Shown here: positions 17,143 to 25,465 of the stretch, piece after piece
Numbering within the stretch: position 1 is the first letter of the stretch
How the letters are laid out: each line of letters starts with the position of its first letter
Source: Streptomyces africanus
Lineage (GTDB): Bacteria; Actinomycetota; Actinomycetes; Streptomycetales; Streptomycetaceae
NCBI RefSeq assembly: GCF_002150735.1
Contig: NZ_MUKA01000028.1
Span: forward strand, 1 to 48,687
Length of the DNA stretch: 48,687 nucleotides
Reading direction: 5' to 3'
Program-made: the position numbers and the translations under genes
Notes under the pieces: model-generated
The model's input: only the letters and a program-made list of their open reading frames with translations
Database searches by the model: none
What the model was told of the DNA's origin: nothing

Positions 17143-18181
17143 AGTCGGTGTAGGTGTCCTTGATCTGTTCGGTGTTCAGGTCGAGGTGTTCGAGGATGGT
17201 GTAGCGGCCGGGCCGGGTCTCCGGGGCGAACTCGACGGCCTTGACGAACTCGTCCGTCGTGAAGCCGATCTCGTCCGGCAGCACGGGCAGCCCGTGCCGG
17301 CGCAGTACCTCGGCCATGTACGCCGACTGTTCGTGCGCCCCGCGCAGCCACATCGCGAAGGCCGCGCCGAGACCGCACTGCTCGCCGTGGGCGGCGGCCC
17401 GCTTCGGGTAGAGCAGGTCGAAGGCGTGGTTGATCTCGTGGCACGCCCCGGAGGACGGCCGCGAGTCGCCCGACACCGACATCGCGATGCCGCTGAGGAC
17501 CAGCGCCTCGGCGAGCACCTGGAGGAAGTCGTTGTCCCCGATGCCGCCCGGGTGCCGCAGGACGGCCTCGCCGGCCTGGCGGGCCATGGCCGCGGCGAGT
17601 CCGTCGATCCGCTCGCCCTTGACCCGGCCCGCCAGCTCCCAGTCGGCGATCGCCGAGATGTTGGAGACGGCGTCGCCGATGCCGGCGCGGACGAAACGGA
17701 CCGGGGCCTCGCGGATGACGTCCAGGTCGATGACGACGGCAATCGGGTTCGGCACACCGTAGGAGCCGCGGCCCGCGTCGTTGTCGAGGGTGGCGACCGG
17801 CGAGCACAGACCGTCGTGCGCGAGGTTCGTGGGCACGGCAACCAGGGGCAGGCCGACGCGTGCCGCGGCGAACTTGGCACAGTCGATGATCTTGCCGCCG
17901 CCGAGGCCGACGACCGCGTCGAAGTGGCCGGCCTTTATGTCGCTCGCCAGCCGGACCGCGTCGTCGAGGGTGCCGCCGCCCACCTCGTACCAGGTGGCGC
18001 CGGGCATGCTCGGCGAGATGCGCTCGCGCAGCCTGGCGCCGGAGCCGCCGCTGACGGCGACGGCGAGGCGGCCGGAGTGCGAGATGCGCTCGTCGGCGAG
18101 GACGCACGCCAGGTCGTCGAGGGCACCCGGGCGGATGTCCACGACCAGCGGCGAGGGGATGAGCCGGGTCAGTACTGGCAT
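17120..18181 (-). CDS. Iron-containing alcohol dehydrogenase family, glycerol-1-phosphate dehydrogenase-like
   Basis: This 353-residue dehydroquinate-synthase-fold protein resembles sn-glycerol-1-phosphate dehydrogenases (AraM/EgsA). It has the NAD(P)-binding GLGGGKIID (92-100) and probable metal ligands D170 (GIGDAVSN), H248 (in SGACHEINH) and H265 (AAHGEQCG). Known relatives reduce dihydroxyacetone phosphate to sn-glycerol 1-phosphate. Placed between a cytidylyltransferase-like gene and a CDP-alcohol phosphotransferase, it may make the polyol phosphate that is activated and transferred. A pentitol or other polyol phosphate product is equally possible. It overlaps both neighbours (13 bases upstream, 23 downstream), so it is operonic. 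Confidence 0.85.
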   Translation of the reverse strand: MPVLTRLIPSPLVVDIRPGALDDLACVLADERISHSGRLAVAVSGGSGARLRERISPSMPGATWYEVGGGTLDDAVRLASDIKAGHFDAVVGLGGGKIIDCAKFAAARVGLPLVAVPTNLAHDGLCSPVATLDNDAGRGSYGVPNPIAVVIDLDVIREAPVRFVRAGIGDAVSNISAIADWELAGRVKGERIDGLAAAMARQAGEAVLRHPGGIGDNDFLQVLAEALVLSGIAMSVSGDSRPSSGACHEINHAFDLLYPKRAAAHGEQCGLGAAFAMWLRGAHEQSAYMAEVLRRHGLPVLPDEIGFTTDEFVKAVEFAPETRPGRYTILEHLDLNTEQIKDTYTDYVKAIGS

Positions 18182-18921
18182 GCGATCTCCCGTCCGCGGG
18201 CGAGATCGTCGTGGTTGTCGATCTCCACCCACTTGACGTCGCCGATCGGCGCCACGTCGATCCGGAAGCCGCGGTTCACCAGCTCCTGGTAGCCGTGCTC
18301 GTAGAACTGCTGCGGGTCGGTCTCCCACACGGTCTTGAGCGCGTCGGCCAGTTCGGGGGCCGCGTCGCCCTCGATGAGGGTGACGCCGATGTATTCGCCG
18401 GTGGCCTCGGCGGGGTCCATCAGCTTGGTGATCTTCGTCATGCCCTTCCCGGGGTCGACGACGACCTTCATCTCCTCGTCGGCCAGGTCCTTGACCGTGT
18501 CCAGGGCGAGGATGATCTTCTTGCCGTCGCCGCGGGCGGCGAGCAGCGTCTTCTCGACGGAGACCGGGTGGACGGTGTCGCCGTTGGCGAGGATCACACC
18601 GTCCTTGAGGGCGTCACGCCCGCACCACAGGGAGTAGGCGTTGTTCCACTCCTCGGCCTTGTCGTTGTCGATGAGGGTGAGCTTGAGGCCGTACTTCTCC
18701 TCCAGGGCCGCCTTGCGCTCGTACACGGCTTCCTTGCGGTAGCCGACGATGATCGCGACCTCGGTGAGACCGATCTCGGCGAAGTTGCCGAGCGTCAGGT
18801 CGAGAACCGTGGGTTCGCCCTCTATGCCCGCGGGACCCACCGGCACCAGCGCCTTGGGAAGGCTGTCGGTGTAGGGGCGCAGACGCCGTCCGGCGCCGGC
18901 CGCCAGCACGAGGCCGATCAT
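18169..18921 (-). CDS. Nucleotidyltransferase, phosphocholine cytidylyltransferase-like
   Basis: This 250-residue GT-A-type nucleotidyltransferase has the NTP loop LAAGAGRRLRP (6-16) with K23, the NNAYSLW segment (93-99) seen in LicC-type phosphocholine cytidylyltransferases, the metal Asp in NGD (113-115), and C-terminal WVEIDNHDDL. It should activate a small phosphorylated alcohol with CTP, giving the CDP-alcohol used by the two CDP-alcohol phosphotransferases of this operon. The alcohol is not identified; glycerol 1-phosphate from the adjacent dehydrogenase is one candidate. The start at 18921 overlaps the upstream stop by four bases. Confidence 0.87.
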   Translation of the reverse strand: MIGLVLAAGAGRRLRPYTDSLPKALVPVGPAGIEGEPTVLDLTLGNFAEIGLTEVAIIVGYRKEAVYERKAALEEKYGLKLTLIDNDKAEEWNNAYSLWCGRDALKDGVILANGDTVHPVSVEKTLLAARGDGKKIILALDTVKDLADEEMKVVVDPGKGMTKITKLMDPAEATGEYIGVTLIEGDAAPELADALKTVWETDPQQFYEHGYQELVNRGFRIDVAPIGDVKWVEIDNHDDLARGREIACQY

Positions 18922-20723
18922 GCGGGTTCTCCTTCATCGTGTACGGCGGGCGCCCCAGCGGACACCCAGAAGCGGATGCTCTCGACGAGCACCACCAGGG
19001 CCACGGCCACGGCGAGAACCGTGAGCGCGACCGTGAACTGCGAGGCGGTGAGCAGCGCGGCGAGGACGGTGACGAGCAGCGTCCGTCCTTCGTGCCCCCC
19101 GATGGAACGCACCAGCCAGGCCGGGGGCGCTCCGGCGTTGCCGCGGATGCGGTACACCGTGTCGTAGTGATGGTAGGCGACCGCGGCCACCAGCCCGAAA
19201 GCCGCGGGAAGGGCTCCGTGCACGTCCGCTCGGGCCGCCAGGACCAGGACGGTGCCGTACTCGGCGGCGCGGAGGAACGGCGGGACCAGCCAGTCGAGGG
19301 CTCCCTTGAGGGGGCGGGCGACGGCGAGGCCGGAGGTGAGGGCGTAGGCGAGTGCGGCGACGATCGGCCAGGGTCCGCCGAAGCCGGTCAGTGCGGCCGT
19401 GAGGACCACGGCGAGACCGCCGAGGAGGGCGACGGCGGGGGTCGCGAAGCCCGGCAGGCGGCGGGCGGGCTTCTTGAGGGCCTGAGCCACGCCCTGGGCG
19501 AGCGGGCCGCTGTCCGCGAGGTCGGCGAGCGCCCCGGCCGCCCGGTCGGTGCGCCGCGCCTTGCGGGTCAGGGAGCGCAGCACGCGGCCCGCTGTCGTGT
19601 ACGTCGCCGCGAAGGCGCAGCCGATGAGCAGCGCGTAGAGGGTGATGCGGGGCGTGGTGGCCGCCGTGAGTACCGCGATCATCGCCCAGCGCTCGCCGAT
19701 GGGCAGGACGATCATGCGGCGCACCCAGACCGTCCAGCCGACGCTGTCGAGCTTGTCGGAGAGGGCTGCGGTGGGGCTGGTGTTGGCGGTGGCGTCGTGG
19801 TTGGCCTCGTTGAAGGAGAAGTCCACGACGTGCCGGCAGGTCTGCAGGACCATGGCGCCGAGGGCGAGGGCCCAGACGTCGTCGCCGCCGCGGGCCGCTC
19901 CCAGGGCGAGGCCGGCGTAGTAGGCGTACTCCTTGGCCCGGTCGAAGGTGGCGTCGAGCCAGGCGCCGAGCGTGGAGTACTGCAGGGAGTAGCGGGCGAG
20001 CTGGCCGTCCGTGCAGTCCAGGACGAAGGACGCGATGAGCAGGACGCCGGCCGCGACGAAGCCGCCGCGGGTGCCGGTGGCCGCGCAGGCCGCCGCTATG
20101 AGGGCGGTGAGCAGCGAGGCGGTGGTGACCTGGTTCGGGGTCAGGCCGCGGCGGGCGCACCAGCGGGCGATGTACCGGGAGTACGGGCTGATGCAGTAGG
20201 TGGTGAAGAAGCCGTCGCGGGACTTCACGGCCGACTTCAGGCGTACGGCCTCGTCGTCGACGTCCGTCACCGCCTGCCGTGCCTCGTTGCGGGCCTGGGG
20301 GTCGGCGGGGACGGCGGCGACGAGGCTGCCCAGCTCGGGGCGGTGCACCTTGGTGCCGTCGGCGTCCAGGGCGGTGACGATGCGGTCGGCGAGGCTGTCG
20401 ACCATGGTGGTGCCGCCGCCCGCGGAGTTCTCACGAGCCATCGCCCGGGTCAGGGCCTGGCGGCCGACGGGCTGGGCCGTGACGGCGCCGGGGATCGCCG
20501 CGAGCGGGAAGCGGGGGTCGGTGAGGCCGAGGCGCAGCGCGTGCACATGCCCCACGAAGCGGGCGTCGACCAGGGCCACGCGCTCCTCGCCCGGCACCCC
20601 GGCGAGCAGGGTCTCGGCCTCGGCGGCGTCGGCCGCGACCCGCACGTCGAAGCCGAGGGACCGCAGATCGCCCTCGATCGACGATCCGGGGACCGGCTGA
20701 CCGGTGAGGATGGCGGTCGACAA
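18918..20723 (-). CDS. CDP-alcohol phosphotransferase with C-terminal DUF5941 membrane domain
   Basis: The 601-residue protein has three parts. Residues 1 to about 160 are soluble and may be a degenerate nucleotidyltransferase-like domain. A CDP-alcohol phosphotransferase core follows, with a full motif (D236, D239, G240, R244, G253, D257, D261) after a DGFFTTYCISPYSRYIARW segment like that of di-myo-inositol-phosphate-phosphate synthases. The C-terminal membrane region, about residues 420-590, matches what I recall as DUF5941. The start is TTG at 20723: the preceding in-frame codons include a TGA, and AGGGAG lies about ten bases upstream. As first gene of the surface operon it likely uses the CDP-alcohol made by the next gene. 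Confidence 0.87.
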   Translation of the reverse strand: MSTAILTGQPVPGSSIEGDLRSLGFDVRVAADAAEAETLLAGVPGEERVALVDARFVGHVHALRLGLTDPRFPLAAIPGAVTAQPVGRQALTRAMARENSAGGGTTMVDSLADRIVTALDADGTKVHRPELGSLVAAVPADPQARNEARQAVTDVDDEAVRLKSAVKSRDGFFTTYCISPYSRYIARWCARRGLTPNQVTTASLLTALIAAACAATGTRGGFVAAGVLLIASFVLDCTDGQLARYSLQYSTLGAWLDATFDRAKEYAYYAGLALGAARGGDDVWALALGAMVLQTCRHVVDFSFNEANHDATANTSPTAALSDKLDSVGWTVWVRRMIVLPIGERWAMIAVLTAATTPRITLYALLIGCAFAATYTTAGRVLRSLTRKARRTDRAAGALADLADSGPLAQGVAQALKKPARRLPGFATPAVALLGGLAVVLTAALTGFGGPWPIVAALAYALTSGLAVARPLKGALDWLVPPFLRAAEYGTVLVLAARADVHGALPAAFGLVAAVAYHHYDTVYRIRGNAGAPPAWLVRSIGGHEGRTLLVTVLAALLTASQFTVALTVLAVAVALVVLVESIRFWVSAGAPAVHDEGEPA

Positions 20724-21002
20724 CCGAATTCACTCCCTGGGTACCGACGCGTCCGCGCCAGTGCTGTACATGGTGGGGGCGCCCGCGCCGGAAAGCTCCC
20801 GGGCGGCATGTCGGCAGAGGCTATCGGATGCCGGGAGGGCCGCGTTCACCGCCTGTTCGGCAGATCGATCGACGTGGTTCGCACAGGCCTTTGCCGCGAT
20901 CATCATCGTGGATCCGGGGCCCGCCCCACAAACCGCGCCCCCCGGACCGGACATCGAGGACATCGGGCAGGGTCCGGCCAGGGCCGCATAGGGTGGGCGA
21001 CC
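20724..21002 (+). promoter_or_regulatory. Divergent promoter region between the surface operon and galE
   Basis: These 279 noncoding bases separate the TTG start of the surface operon (minus) from galE (plus). On the plus strand TAGGGT (20989-20994) lies 8 bases before the galE ATG, placing a transcription start at or next to the ATG. No good -35 box was found. I saw no clear operator. Confidence 0.4.
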
Positions 21003-21974
21003 ATGACTTGGCTGATCACCGGCGGGGCCGGCTACATCGGGGCCCACGTGGCCAGGGCCATGAACGAGGCCGGGGAGCGCGTCCTCGCCCTGGACGACCT
21101 CTCGGCCGGGGTGCCGGCGCGGCTTCCCGCGGACGTACCGCTCGTCGAGGGCTCGTCGCTCGACGGCGACCTGCTGAAACGGGTGTTCGCGGAGCACGGT
21201 GTGACGGGTGTGGTGCATCTCGCGGCGCGCAAGCAGGTCGCCGAGTCCGTCGCGCAGCCCACGCGGTACTACCGGGAGAACGTCGGCGGTCTGGTGACCC
21301 TCCTGGACGCGGTCGCCGGGGCCGGGATCGAGCGCTTCGTGTTCTCGTCGTCGGCGGCGGTGTACGGCGACCCGGGTGTGGACCTCATCACGGAGGACAC
21401 GCCCTGCGCGCCGGTGAACCCCTACGGCGAGACCAAGCTCGCCGGGGAGTGGCTGGTGCGGGCGGCGGGCCGGGCGCACGGGATCTCCACGGTATGTCTG
21501 CGCTATTTCAACGTGGCGGGCGCGGCCGCGCCGGAGCTGGCCGACACGGGCGTCTTCAACATCGTCCCGATGGTCTTCGACCGGCTGACGCGCGACGAGG
21601 CGCCGAGGATCTTCGGCGACGACTACCCGACCCCGGACGGCACCTGCGTCCGTGACTACATTCACGTCGCCGATCTGGCCGAGGCGCATCTCGCGGCGGC
21701 CCGGCGGCTCGCCGGCGGGGACGTCAGGGGTGATCTGACGGTCAACATCGGCCGGGGCGAGGGCGTCTCGGTGCGCGAACTCATCACGGTCATCGGCGAG
21801 GTCACCGGCGACCGCCGGCCACCGCTGGTCGAGGGCCGCCGCCCCGGGGACGCGCCCCGGGCGGTCGCCTCGGCGTCCCGGGCGGCGGAGGAACTCGGCT
21901 GGACCGCGCGGCGCGGGGTGCGCGAGATGGCCGAGTCGGCCTGGCGCGGCTGGCTCCTGCACCATGGCTCCTGA
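21003..21974 (+). CDS. galE: UDP-glucose 4-epimerase
   Basis: This short-chain dehydrogenase-type epimerase interconverts UDP-glucose and UDP-galactose using bound NAD. The 323-residue protein has GGAGYIG (7-13), SSSAAVYG near 116-122 and the catalytic Y141-x3-K145 (YGETK), followed by the substrate segment LRYFNVAGA. There is no ribosome site before the ATG at 21003, and a -10-like box sits 8 bases away, suggesting a leaderless mRNA. It is divergent from the surface-glycan genes and may supply galactose units to that pathway. A related UDP-sugar epimerase specificity is possible. Confidence 0.9.
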   Translation: MTWLITGGAGYIGAHVARAMNEAGERVLALDDLSAGVPARLPADVPLVEGSSLDGDLLKRVFAEHGVTGVVHLAARKQVAESVAQPTRYYRENVGGLVTLLDAVAGAGIERFVFSSSAAVYGDPGVDLITEDTPCAPVNPYGETKLAGEWLVRAAGRAHGISTVCLRYFNVAGAAAPELADTGVFNIVPMVFDRLTRDEAPRIFGDDYPTPDGTCVRDYIHVADLAEAHLAAARRLAGGDVRGDLTVNIGRGEGVSVRELITVIGEVTGDRRPPLVEGRRPGDAPRAVASASRAAEELGWTARRGVREMAESAWRGWLLHHGS

Positions 21975-21986
21975 CCTACTGAGGGC

Positions 21987-22021
21987 GCCCTGACCTGCGC
22001 ATCGTTTCCGCAGGTCAGGGC
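21987..22021 (+). terminator. Terminator after galE
   Basis: This perfect 13-base stem gccctgacctgcg / cgcaggtcagggc has a 9-base loop and starts 12 bases after the galE stop. There is no U-tract. Confidence 0.85.
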
Positions 22022-22131
22022 ACATGACAACGGTGTTCAGTGCCGCGTTGCGCATACCCCCTCCCCGTAGTTCACTGGGGTGCTCGGCGCGATCAGCGCG
22101 ACGATCGGACGGACACCGGAGGGCGGCTTTC

Positions 22132-23070
22132 ATGGGGGCTGGGCACGATCACGGGCACGCGCACGGCGCAGCGGCCGGCGGTACGGCGACCTCGGCGTAC
22201 CGCGGCAGGCTGCGGGTCGCGCTGGCGATCACGCTCGGCATCGTGGTCGTCCAGATCGTCGGCGGGCTGCTCGCCGACTCGCTCGCGCTCGTCGCGGACT
22301 CGGCGCACATGGCGACGGACGCGTTGGGCCTGGGCATGGCGCTGCTCGCGATCCACTTCGCGAACCGCCCGCCCAGCGACCGGGCGACCTTCGGTTACGC
22401 CCGCGCCGAGATCCTCGCCGCCCTGGCCAACTGCCTGCTGCTGCTCGGGGTCGGCGGGTACGTCCTGTACGAGTCGGTCCAGCGCTTCGTCACTCCGGCG
22501 GACACCGAGGGCCACCTCGCTGTCGTGTTCGGTGTCATCGGCCTGGTCGCGAACATGGTGTCGCTGGCGCTGCTGATGCGCGGCCAGAAGGAGAGCCTGA
22601 ACGTCCGCGGCGCGTTCCTGGAGGTGGCGGCGGACGCCCTGGGTTCGGTCACGGTGATCGTCTCGTCCTTGGTGATCATGGTCACCGGCTGGCAGGCCGC
22701 CGACCCGATCGCCTCGCTCGTCATCGCGCTGATGATCGTGCCGCGCACGGTGAAGCTGCTGCGCGAGACCCTGAACGTCCTGCTGGAGGCGGCGCCCAAG
22801 GGTGTCGACATGGCGGAGGTGCGGGCCCACATCCTCGCGACCGACGGGGTGGAGGACGTCCACGACCTGCACGCCTGGACGATCACCTCCGGCATGCCGG
22901 TGCTGTCGGCGCACGTGGTCGTCAGCTCGGACGTGCTGAGCGCGATCGGCCACGAGAAGATGCTCCACGAGCTCCAGGACTGTCTCGGCGGCCACTTCGA
23001 CGTGGAGCACTGCACCTTCCAGTTGGAGCCCGGCGGGCACGCGGAGCACGAGGCGCGCCTCTGTCACTGA
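22132..23070 (+). CDS. Cation diffusion facilitator, zinc exporter-like (CzcD type)
   Basis: This 312-residue proton-coupled metal efflux protein has a His-rich N-terminus (HDHGHAHG, 5-12), six predicted membrane helices, the metal site H59/D63 in DSAHMATD of helix 2, and LEVAADALGSV in helix 5, where Glu replaces the common His as in CzcD. The cytoplasmic C-terminal domain (about 220-300) is of the ferredoxin-like CDF type and the protein ends with another His/Glu-rich stretch. The ATG at 22132 is chosen because GGAGGG lies eight bases upstream; an in-frame start at 22024 lacks one. Likely substrate is Zn(II), possibly Co or Cd. Confidence 0.92.
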   Translation: MGAGHDHGHAHGAAAGGTATSAYRGRLRVALAITLGIVVVQIVGGLLADSLALVADSAHMATDALGLGMALLAIHFANRPPSDRATFGYARAEILAALANCLLLLGVGGYVLYESVQRFVTPADTEGHLAVVFGVIGLVANMVSLALLMRGQKESLNVRGAFLEVAADALGSVTVIVSSLVIMVTGWQAADPIASLVIALMIVPRTVKLLRETLNVLLEAAPKGVDMAEVRAHILATDGVEDVHDLHAWTITSGMPVLSAHVVVSSDVLSAIGHEKMLHELQDCLGGHFDVEHCTFQLEPGGHAEHEARLCH

Positions 23071-23372
23071 CGCGCCCGCTTCCGGGACGTCCGGGGCTGT
23101 TGGCGCTGGTGGGGCGCGTTGTGCTGGGAGTGCGCCGGGGTACGCAGCCCTCCGGCGCGCGCCCGCGCCCTGGCTCTCACCGCACCCGCGGGGACGATTT
23201 TCGGCCCACCGCGCCGGGCACGATCCCCTACTGGGTCCCTCTTCCGGTGTCCGATCGGCGCCGTCCGCGCTCCGCGCCACCGCGCGGGACATGCGGGGCG
23301 CGTCGGGGAGTGCCGGGAGTGCCGGATTCGTACGGCAGACTTGGGGCGCGAAGACCGATGTGAAGGATGGGT
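23071..23372 (+). other. Gene-free interval before idi
   Basis: These 302 bases lie between the CDF gene and idi. They are GC-rich with short direct repeats (gggagtgcc / ggagtgcc). I see no credible gene, no strong hairpin and no clear promoter. Confidence 0.6.
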
Positions 23373-23966
23373 ATGCCGATCACACCTGCCACCGCGACGC
23401 ACAACCCGTCGAACGGCACCGCAGACGCGATTTTGCTGGAACTGGTCGACGAGGACGGCGTGACGATCGGCACCGCGGAAAAGCTCGCCGCCCATCAGCC
23501 ACCCGGGCAGTTGCACCGCGCGTTCTCCGTGTTCCTCTTCGACGAGTACGGCCGGCTGCTGCTCCAGCAGCGGGCACTGGGCAAGTACCACTCGCCCGGC
23601 GTGTGGTCGAACACCTGCTGCGGCCACCCCTACCCCGGTGAGGCACCCTTCGCGGCGGCGGCGCGGCGGACCTTCGAGGAACTCGGCGCCTCCCCGTCCC
23701 TGCTGGCCGAGGCGGGCACGGTCCGCTACAACCACCCGGACCCCGAGTCCGGTCTGGTGGAGCAGGAGTACAACCACCTCTTCGTCGGGATGGTGCAGGC
23801 GGTGCTGCGGCCGGATCCGGCGGAGGTGGCGTCGACGGCGTTCGTGACCCCGCCCGAGCTGGCGGAGCGGCACGCCAAAGACACCTTCTCGTCCTGGTTC
23901 ATGACCGTCCTGGACGCGGCCCGGCCGGCGATCAGGGAGCTGACCGGCACGTCGGCCGGATGGTGA
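23373..23966 (+). CDS. idi: Isopentenyl-diphosphate delta-isomerase, type 1
   Basis: Idi interconverts IPP and DMAPP. This 197-residue Nudix-fold enzyme has the catalytic cysteine in WSNTCCGHPYPGE (C83), the metal-binding His residues near it, and the Nudix-like RRTFEELG at about 98-105. The Glu-containing VEQEYNHLFVG segment completes the active site. I chose the second of two nearby ATGs (23373) because GAAGGA sits five bases before it. Streptomycetes make both isomers through the MEP pathway, so Idi balances the pool, here close to the hopanoid operon that consumes it. Confidence 0.95.
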   Translation: MPITPATATHNPSNGTADAILLELVDEDGVTIGTAEKLAAHQPPGQLHRAFSVFLFDEYGRLLLQQRALGKYHSPGVWSNTCCGHPYPGEAPFAAAARRTFEELGASPSLLAEAGTVRYNHPDPESGLVEQEYNHLFVGMVQAVLRPDPAEVASTAFVTPPELAERHAKDTFSSWFMTVLDAARPAIRELTGTSAGW

Positions 23967-23969
23967 CGA

Positions 23970-23995
23970 CGGTCCTGACGGACCGGGTTGTCAGG
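23970..23995 (+). terminator. Overlapping hairpins between convergent idi and the ATPase gene
   Basis: Two mutually exclusive stems overlap: cggtcc/ggaccg (23970-23985) and cctgac/gtcagg (23974-23995). The second runs into the last codons of the minus-strand gene. A bidirectional terminator is plausible. Confidence 0.5.
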
Positions 23996-24497
23996 GGAAG
24001 CGCACGGGTTTGAGCGGCAGGGTGGCCCAGATCACCTTGCCGCCGCTCGCGGTGTGATCGACCTCGCAGACACCGCCCGCCTCGCGTGTGATCTCGCGCA
24101 CCAGCAGCAGTCCGCGGCCGCCGGTCCGGCCGTGGTCGGTCTCCAGTGCGGTCGGCCGGTACGGGTGGTTGTCCTCCACGGACACGCGCAGCCACTCGGC
24201 ACCGACGGCCAGCTCGACGGCGATGGTCGGTGAGAGCACCGCCGCGTGCTTCACGGCGTTCGTCACCAGCTCCGAGACGATCAGCAGCAGCCCTTGGGCC
24301 AGGTCGTCCGAGGCCGGCACCCCCTGACGCAGCAGCAGGTCCCGTACGGCGTGCCGCGCCTGCGGCACCGAGGCGTCGACCGCCGGTGCGGTGAACCGCC
24401 AGACCCCTTCGTACGGCAGCGGATCCGCGGGCCCGGGGCCGAGGGGCGCCGCGCCGCCCTCTGGGCGTCGGCCGAACCCACGCCCGTCGTCGTCCAT
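23991..24497 (-). CDS. Histidine-kinase-like ATPase, anti-sigma regulatory type
   Basis: This small GHKL ATPase is like the SpoIIAB/RsbW-type proteins that are abundant in Streptomyces. It has the N-box ELVTNAVKHA, a G1 segment VSVEDNHPYRP, and a G2 loop TGGRGLLLVREI. Such proteins usually bind a sigma factor or an anti-anti-sigma partner; none is adjacent, so the target is unknown. I chose the ATG at 24497 (168 residues, MDDDGRGFGR). In-frame GTG codons at 24533 and further upstream are alternatives and none has a clearly better ribosome site. The first about 30 residues are Pro/Gly-rich. Confidence 0.85.
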   Translation of the reverse strand: MDDDGRGFGRRPEGGAAPLGPGPADPLPYEGVWRFTAPAVDASVPQARHAVRDLLLRQGVPASDDLAQGLLLIVSELVTNAVKHAAVLSPTIAVELAVGAEWLRVSVEDNHPYRPTALETDHGRTGGRGLLLVREITREAGGVCEVDHTASGGKVIWATLPLKPVRFP

Positions 24498-24715
24498 CGT
24501 CCGGTCGCCACCCTCACGCTCGATTGTCGCCACACCCCGAGTGTTGGTAACGATGCGCTCCCTACCCCAGGGCTGAACAGAAGTCAGCAACTATCGAGCA
24601 CTTATGACCGTTGGCGTATGACACGGTCAGTTGTGGGACTGGTCCTGCCCCTGTTGTGCCGTCTCGGCGAACTATTCGGGTTGTACGGGTTTGGCATCCG
24701 GATAACATCCGGCGC

Positions 24716-25465
24716 ATGGAGCCGCAGTTGCTGTACAGCGTGACCGACTCGGTCGCGACGGTCGTCATCCACCATCCCGAGAAGCGCAACGCCATGACGG
24801 CCGCGATGTGGCGTTCCCTGCCGCCGCTGCTGGAGCGGCTCGCGAGTGATCCGGCCGTGCGGGCGCTGGTGCTCACCGGCGAGGGCGGGACGTTCTGCGC
24901 CGGGGCCGACATCTCGACGCTGCGGGGCTCGCCTGAGGAGGCGCAGCGGCTGGCCGTGGCGGCCGAGGAGGCGCTCGCCGCGTTCCCGAAGCCGACGCTG
25001 GCGGCGGTGCGCGGACACTGCGTGGGCGGCGGGGCGCAGCTGGCGGCGGCCTGTGATCTGCGGTTCGCCGAGGAGGGGGCGCTGTTCGGGGTGACGCCGG
25101 CGAAGCTCGGCATCGTGTATCCGGCGTCCTCCACCCGGCGGCTGGTGTCCCTGGCCGGGCCGGCCACCGCCAAGTACCTGCTCTTCTCCGGCGAACTGAT
25201 CGACGCGGAGCGGGCGCTGCGCACCGGGCTGGCCGACGAGGTGCTGCCCGAGGGCGAACTGGGCAAGCGGGTCGCCGAGTTCACCCGGATCCTGGTGTCC
25301 CGTTCGCAGTTGACGCAGGCCGCGGCCAAGGAGTTCGCGAACGGCCGCACGGACCGCGATGCCCACTGGGCCGCGCGGGCACGCGAGAGCGGCGACACCG
25401 CGGAGGGCGTCGCCGCGTTCCTGGAGCGCAGGCAGCCGCGGTTCGGCTGGAATGTGCCTACGTGA
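24716..25465 (+). CDS. Enoyl-CoA hydratase/isomerase (crotonase) family protein without the usual catalytic Glu pair
   Basis: This 249-residue crotonase-fold protein has the acyl-CoA oxyanion-hole segments FCAGADI (60-66) and GGGAQLA (104-110). The two glutamates of true enoyl-CoA hydratases are absent: Q108 sits at the first position (normally GGGCELA) and P128 at the second (normally FGQPE). Hydration in the classical way is therefore unlikely; isomerase, hydrolase or decarboxylase chemistry is possible. The ATG at 24716 has no ribosome site; a TAACAT box (24703-24708) just before it suggests a leaderless transcript. It converges with the PfpI gene, overlapping 8 bases. Confidence 0.85.
   Translation: MEPQLLYSVTDSVATVVIHHPEKRNAMTAAMWRSLPPLLERLASDPAVRALVLTGEGGTFCAGADISTLRGSPEEAQRLAVAAEEALAAFPKPTLAAVRGHCVGGGAQLAAACDLRFAEEGALFGVTPAKLGIVYPASSTRRLVSLAGPATAKYLLFSGELIDAERALRTGLADEVLPEGELGKRVAEFTRILVSRSQLTQAAAKEFANGRTDRDAHWAARARESGDTAEGVAAFLERRQPRFGWNVPT

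Noticed and set aside
22024..22131. Longer N-terminus for the CDF transporter from an upstream ATG
   Set aside because: The extension is Arg/Ser-rich, overlaps the downstream edge of the galE terminator region and lacks a ribosome site, whereas 22132 has GGAGGG.
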